A stretch of 8,563 bases of DNA from Wenzhouxiangella sp. (GTDB taxonomy: Bacteria > Pseudomonadota > Gammaproteobacteria > Xanthomonadales > Wenzhouxiangellaceae): positions 1 to 8,563 of the forward strand of contig SKZJ01000052.1 of assembly GCA_007127425.1 (NCBI GenBank). The letters run 5' to 3'. The notes under the pieces are model-generated. The model was not told where the DNA came from. It did not search any database and worked only from the letters and a program-made list of their open reading frames with translations. Shown here one piece after another: positions 6,949 to 8,563 of this stretch (position 1 is the first letter of the stretch; every line of letters starts with the position of its first letter). The position numbers and the translations under genes are program-made.

Positions 6949-7938
6949 ATGAAACGATTCAATGCCAGCTTCGTCGTCGCATTACTGGCCAGCCTGGTTC
7001 TGGTCGGATGTACGACCTATTCCCAGCCACGCTACGATGGCTCCGGCGTTTATTACGATCGTGCCTACCACCCGCAAACGGCACGAGTTCACGTCGACCC
7101 ATTGGTCTATCCTTACTGGTCGGTGGACTACTTCTACTTCAGTCGTCACTATCACCCCTATTCGGTCGTGGTGCATCGCTACGACCCTTGGTTCTACCCT
7201 TATCCCGGTTGGTATTACGGTTACCGTCCTCCCGCGCGCAGTCACGTGGGTATCAGCTATCGCCATTACTACCCCTGGCATGCTCACGGGGCGTACTATC
7301 CGTATTACCGCCCCTGGCACTCGAGCGTGTCGTTCAATTACTGGCGCACCAGCACGTCGCGCCATCATTACAGCTCGCGAGAACGCGTGCGCCAGGAAAA
7401 CCTGCGCATGCAGGAACTGCGCTATCGCCAGTTCCAGGCAGCCCGTACGCCGGTGCAGCGACGCCCCTTGCCACCTACGGTAGCCCCCCGCATTCCGAGT
7501 TCGTCGAGACCGCACACGGGAAGAGTGCAACAACGACAGGCACCGACGACGGCGCCACGACGGCAACGCGGCACCAGCGACATGCCGGTTTCGCCGGCTG
7601 CCGAATTCCGCCGCGAACGCCAGCAGTTCGAACCGGAACCCCAGGTGCCGCGCCAGACGCTGCCCCGGGCCGGATCGGAATCTGTTGCACCACGTCGCGA
7701 GAGCCCACCCCAACCACCTTCCCGGCCACCGGCAACACGGTCGGCGGACCCGCGCTCGCAGCAGTCGACCACGCCGCCTCGCTCTCGGGAGTCGGCACCG
7801 CAACCGCGCAGCCGTCCGGAGCGACGCACGCGTCGCCCGGATCCGCCGCCTGGCCGCTCTTCCGCGCCTCGCGCTCGCGATTCGGCACCGGCACGCGCCG
7901 GACGCACCGGTGAGCGGCGTCGCCAACGCGAGCACTGA
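6949..7938 (+). CDS. Outer-membrane-type lipoprotein, Tyr/His-rich with Arg/Pro/Ser-rich tail
   Basis: Function unknown. The 329-aa product starts with a clear lipoprotein signal (MKRF, hydrophobic core, lipobox LVGC, Cys21). The residue after Cys is Thr, so outer-membrane sorting is expected. Residues 22-141 are extremely aromatic: 26 of about 120 are Tyr, with many His, Trp and Pro in patterns such as YPYPGWYYGY and AYYPYYRPWH. From about 145 the protein becomes basic and low-complexity, rich in Arg, Pro, Ser and Gln. It includes an imperfect repeat (RESPPQPPSRP at 250-260, RESAPQPRSRP at 280-290). This tail is probably disordered and could lie along peptidoglycan or bind polyanions. I chose ATG 6949 over an in-frame GTG at 6937 because it gives a standard signal peptide. 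Neither has a good Shine-Dalgarno. It lies 45 nt after the previous gene, same strand, so may be co-transcribed. Confidence 0.85.
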   Translation: MKRFNASFVVALLASLVLVGCTTYSQPRYDGSGVYYDRAYHPQTARVHVDPLVYPYWSVDYFYFSRHYHPYSVVVHRYDPWFYPYPGWYYGYRPPARSHVGISYRHYYPWHAHGAYYPYYRPWHSSVSFNYWRTSTSRHHYSSRERVRQENLRMQELRYRQFQAARTPVQRRPLPPTVAPRIPSSSRPHTGRVQQRQAPTTAPRRQRGTSDMPVSPAAEFRRERQQFEPEPQVPRQTLPRAGSESVAPRRESPPQPPSRPPATRSADPRSQQSTTPPRSRESAPQPRSRPERRTRRPDPPPGRSSAPRARDSAPARAGRTGERRRQREH

Positions 7939-7952
7939 CACCGCCAGACCCG

Positions 7953-7981
7953 TTTTACCCCCACCCTGCGAACCGGTAAAA
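7953..7981. repeat. Inverted repeat in the promoter region of mnmG
   Basis: TTTTACC (7953-7959) and GGTAAAA (7975-7981) are perfect 7-bp inverted arms separated by 15 bases. The arms coincide with the predicted -35 and -10 boxes. No T-run follows the right arm on the plus strand, so it does not read as an intrinsic terminator for the lipoprotein gene. It could be an operator or coincidental symmetry. Confidence 0.55.
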
Positions 7982-7982
7982 T
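7954..7982 (+). promoter_or_regulatory. Predicted sigma-70 promoter for mnmG
   Basis: TTTACC (7954-7959), 17 bases, then TAAAAT (7977-7982) match four and five of six consensus positions at optimal spacing, in an AT-rich patch between the lipoprotein gene and mnmG. Transcription would begin near 7989, leaving a leader of about 30 nt. This is by-eye prediction only. Confidence 0.5.
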
Positions 7983-8018
7983 AAACGGTTCGTCAGCATC
8001 TTGCGATTGATAGTACCC

Positions 8019-8563
8019 ATGCGCCACCCCGACTCTTTAGACGTCATCGTGATCGGCGGCGGTCACGCCGGCACCGAGGCCGCCCTGGCCGCGGCACGGG
8101 CGGGTGCGCGCACGCTACTGGTCACCCATTCGATCGAAACGGTCGGCCAGATGAGTTGCAACCCGGCCATCGGCGGGATCGGCAAGGGCCACCTGGTCAG
8201 GGAAGTCGATGCGCTGGGCGGCATCATGGCACGAGCGGCCGATGCCGCCGGCATCCAGTGGCGCCGCCTCAATGCCCGCAAGGGACCCGCAGTGCGCGCC
8301 ACCCGCTGTCAGGCCGACCGCGACCTTTACCGCCGCGCTGTTCGCCGCGCGGTCGAAGCGCAGGACAACCTGACCCTGTTCCAGCAGCCGGTCGATGATC
8401 TGATCGTTGAATCCGGTCGTGTGACCGGCGTACGCACCGCCATGGGACTCGATTTCACTGCCCGGGCCGTTGTCCTGACCACCGGCACTTTCCTTGGCGG
8501 CAGGATTCACATCGGCGAAGCGCGGCAGTCCGGCGGACGGGCGGGCGATGCGCCGGCCAACGC
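8019..8563 (+). CDS. mnmG: MnmG (GidA), tRNA wobble-uridine modification enzyme, N-terminal part
   Basis: MnmG is the FAD-dependent partner of MnmE. Together they install the 5-(carboxymethyl)aminomethyl group on uridine 34 of certain tRNAs, in the cytoplasm. The visible 181 codons run off the right edge. They show the FAD-binding Rossmann motif [14 protein letters not shown] (9-22, GGGHAG at 13-18), then [22 protein letters not shown] (starting at Cys47), then [18 protein letters not shown], all hallmark MnmG segments. [15 protein letters not shown] follows near the end of the window. No damage is visible. The ATG at 8019 gives the usual short N-terminus before the Rossmann strand, although no Shine-Dalgarno is evident upstream. 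A predicted promoter lies at 7954-7982. In many bacteria mnmG is followed by rsmG, parA and parB near the replication origin, which cannot be seen here. Confidence 0.98.
   Translation, partial: MRHPDSLDVIVIGGGHAGTEAALAAARAGARTLLVTHSIETVGQMSCNPAIGGIGKGHLVREVDALGGIMARAADAAGIQWRRLNARKGPAVRATRCQADRDLYRRAVRRAVEAQDNLTLFQQPVDDLIVESGRVTGVRTAMGLDFTARAVVLTTGTFLGGRIHIGEARQSGGRAGDAPAN

Noticed and set aside
6982..7941. A 319-codon minus-strand open frame opposite the Tyr-rich lipoprotein, plus a 301-codon frame at 7008-7913 on the plus strand
   Set aside because: The low-complexity coding DNA keeps several frames open. Only the frame starting at 6949 has a signal peptide and lipobox, and it explains the region.
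7950..7990. Intrinsic terminator after the lipoprotein gene
   Set aside because: There is an inverted repeat but no T-run after it on the plus strand, the stem is AT-rich, and the arms coincide with better promoter boxes.

Overview
This is a GC-rich window from a free-living gammaproteobacterium. The gene order pilM-pilN-pilO-pilP-pilQ diverging from a class A penicillin-binding protein (mrcA/ponA) is a well-known gammaproteobacterial arrangement. The protein sequences look like the Xanthomonadales/Chromatiales side of the class, for example Wenzhouxiangella-like bacteria, but that placement is an impression and not a test.

Layout. Positions 1-3559 on the minus strand hold the type IV pilus alignment/secretin operon. 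It is read pilM, pilN, pilO, pilP, pilQ, with junctions that overlap or lie a few bases apart, and pilQ runs off the left edge. Positions 3560-3796 are a divergent intergenic region. From 3797 everything is on the plus strand: mrcA (PBP1A, 832 aa), then 2 nt later a conserved protein of unknown function with a nucleotidyltransferase-like but apparently degenerate motif. A Tyr/His/Trp-rich lipoprotein with an Arg/Pro/Ser-rich tail follows. After a short AT-rich gap with a plausible sigma-70 promoter comes the first 181 codons of mnmG (gidA), which runs off the right edge.

How the genes work together. PilM (cytoplasmic, actin-like) binds the N-terminal INLLPWR peptide of PilN. PilN and PilO form an inner-membrane heterodimer with periplasmic coiled coils. 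The lipoprotein PilP bridges PilN/PilO to the outer-membrane secretin PilQ, whose peptidoglycan-binding AMIN domains are visible here. PBP1A polymerises and cross-links peptidoglycan. MnmG modifies the wobble uridine of certain tRNAs and is functionally unrelated to the rest.

Most of the window is ordinary core genome, and I see no CRISPR, mobile element, RNA gene or defence system. The least explained items are the two genes between mrcA and mnmG. They are reported as leads, not as a demonstrated new system.
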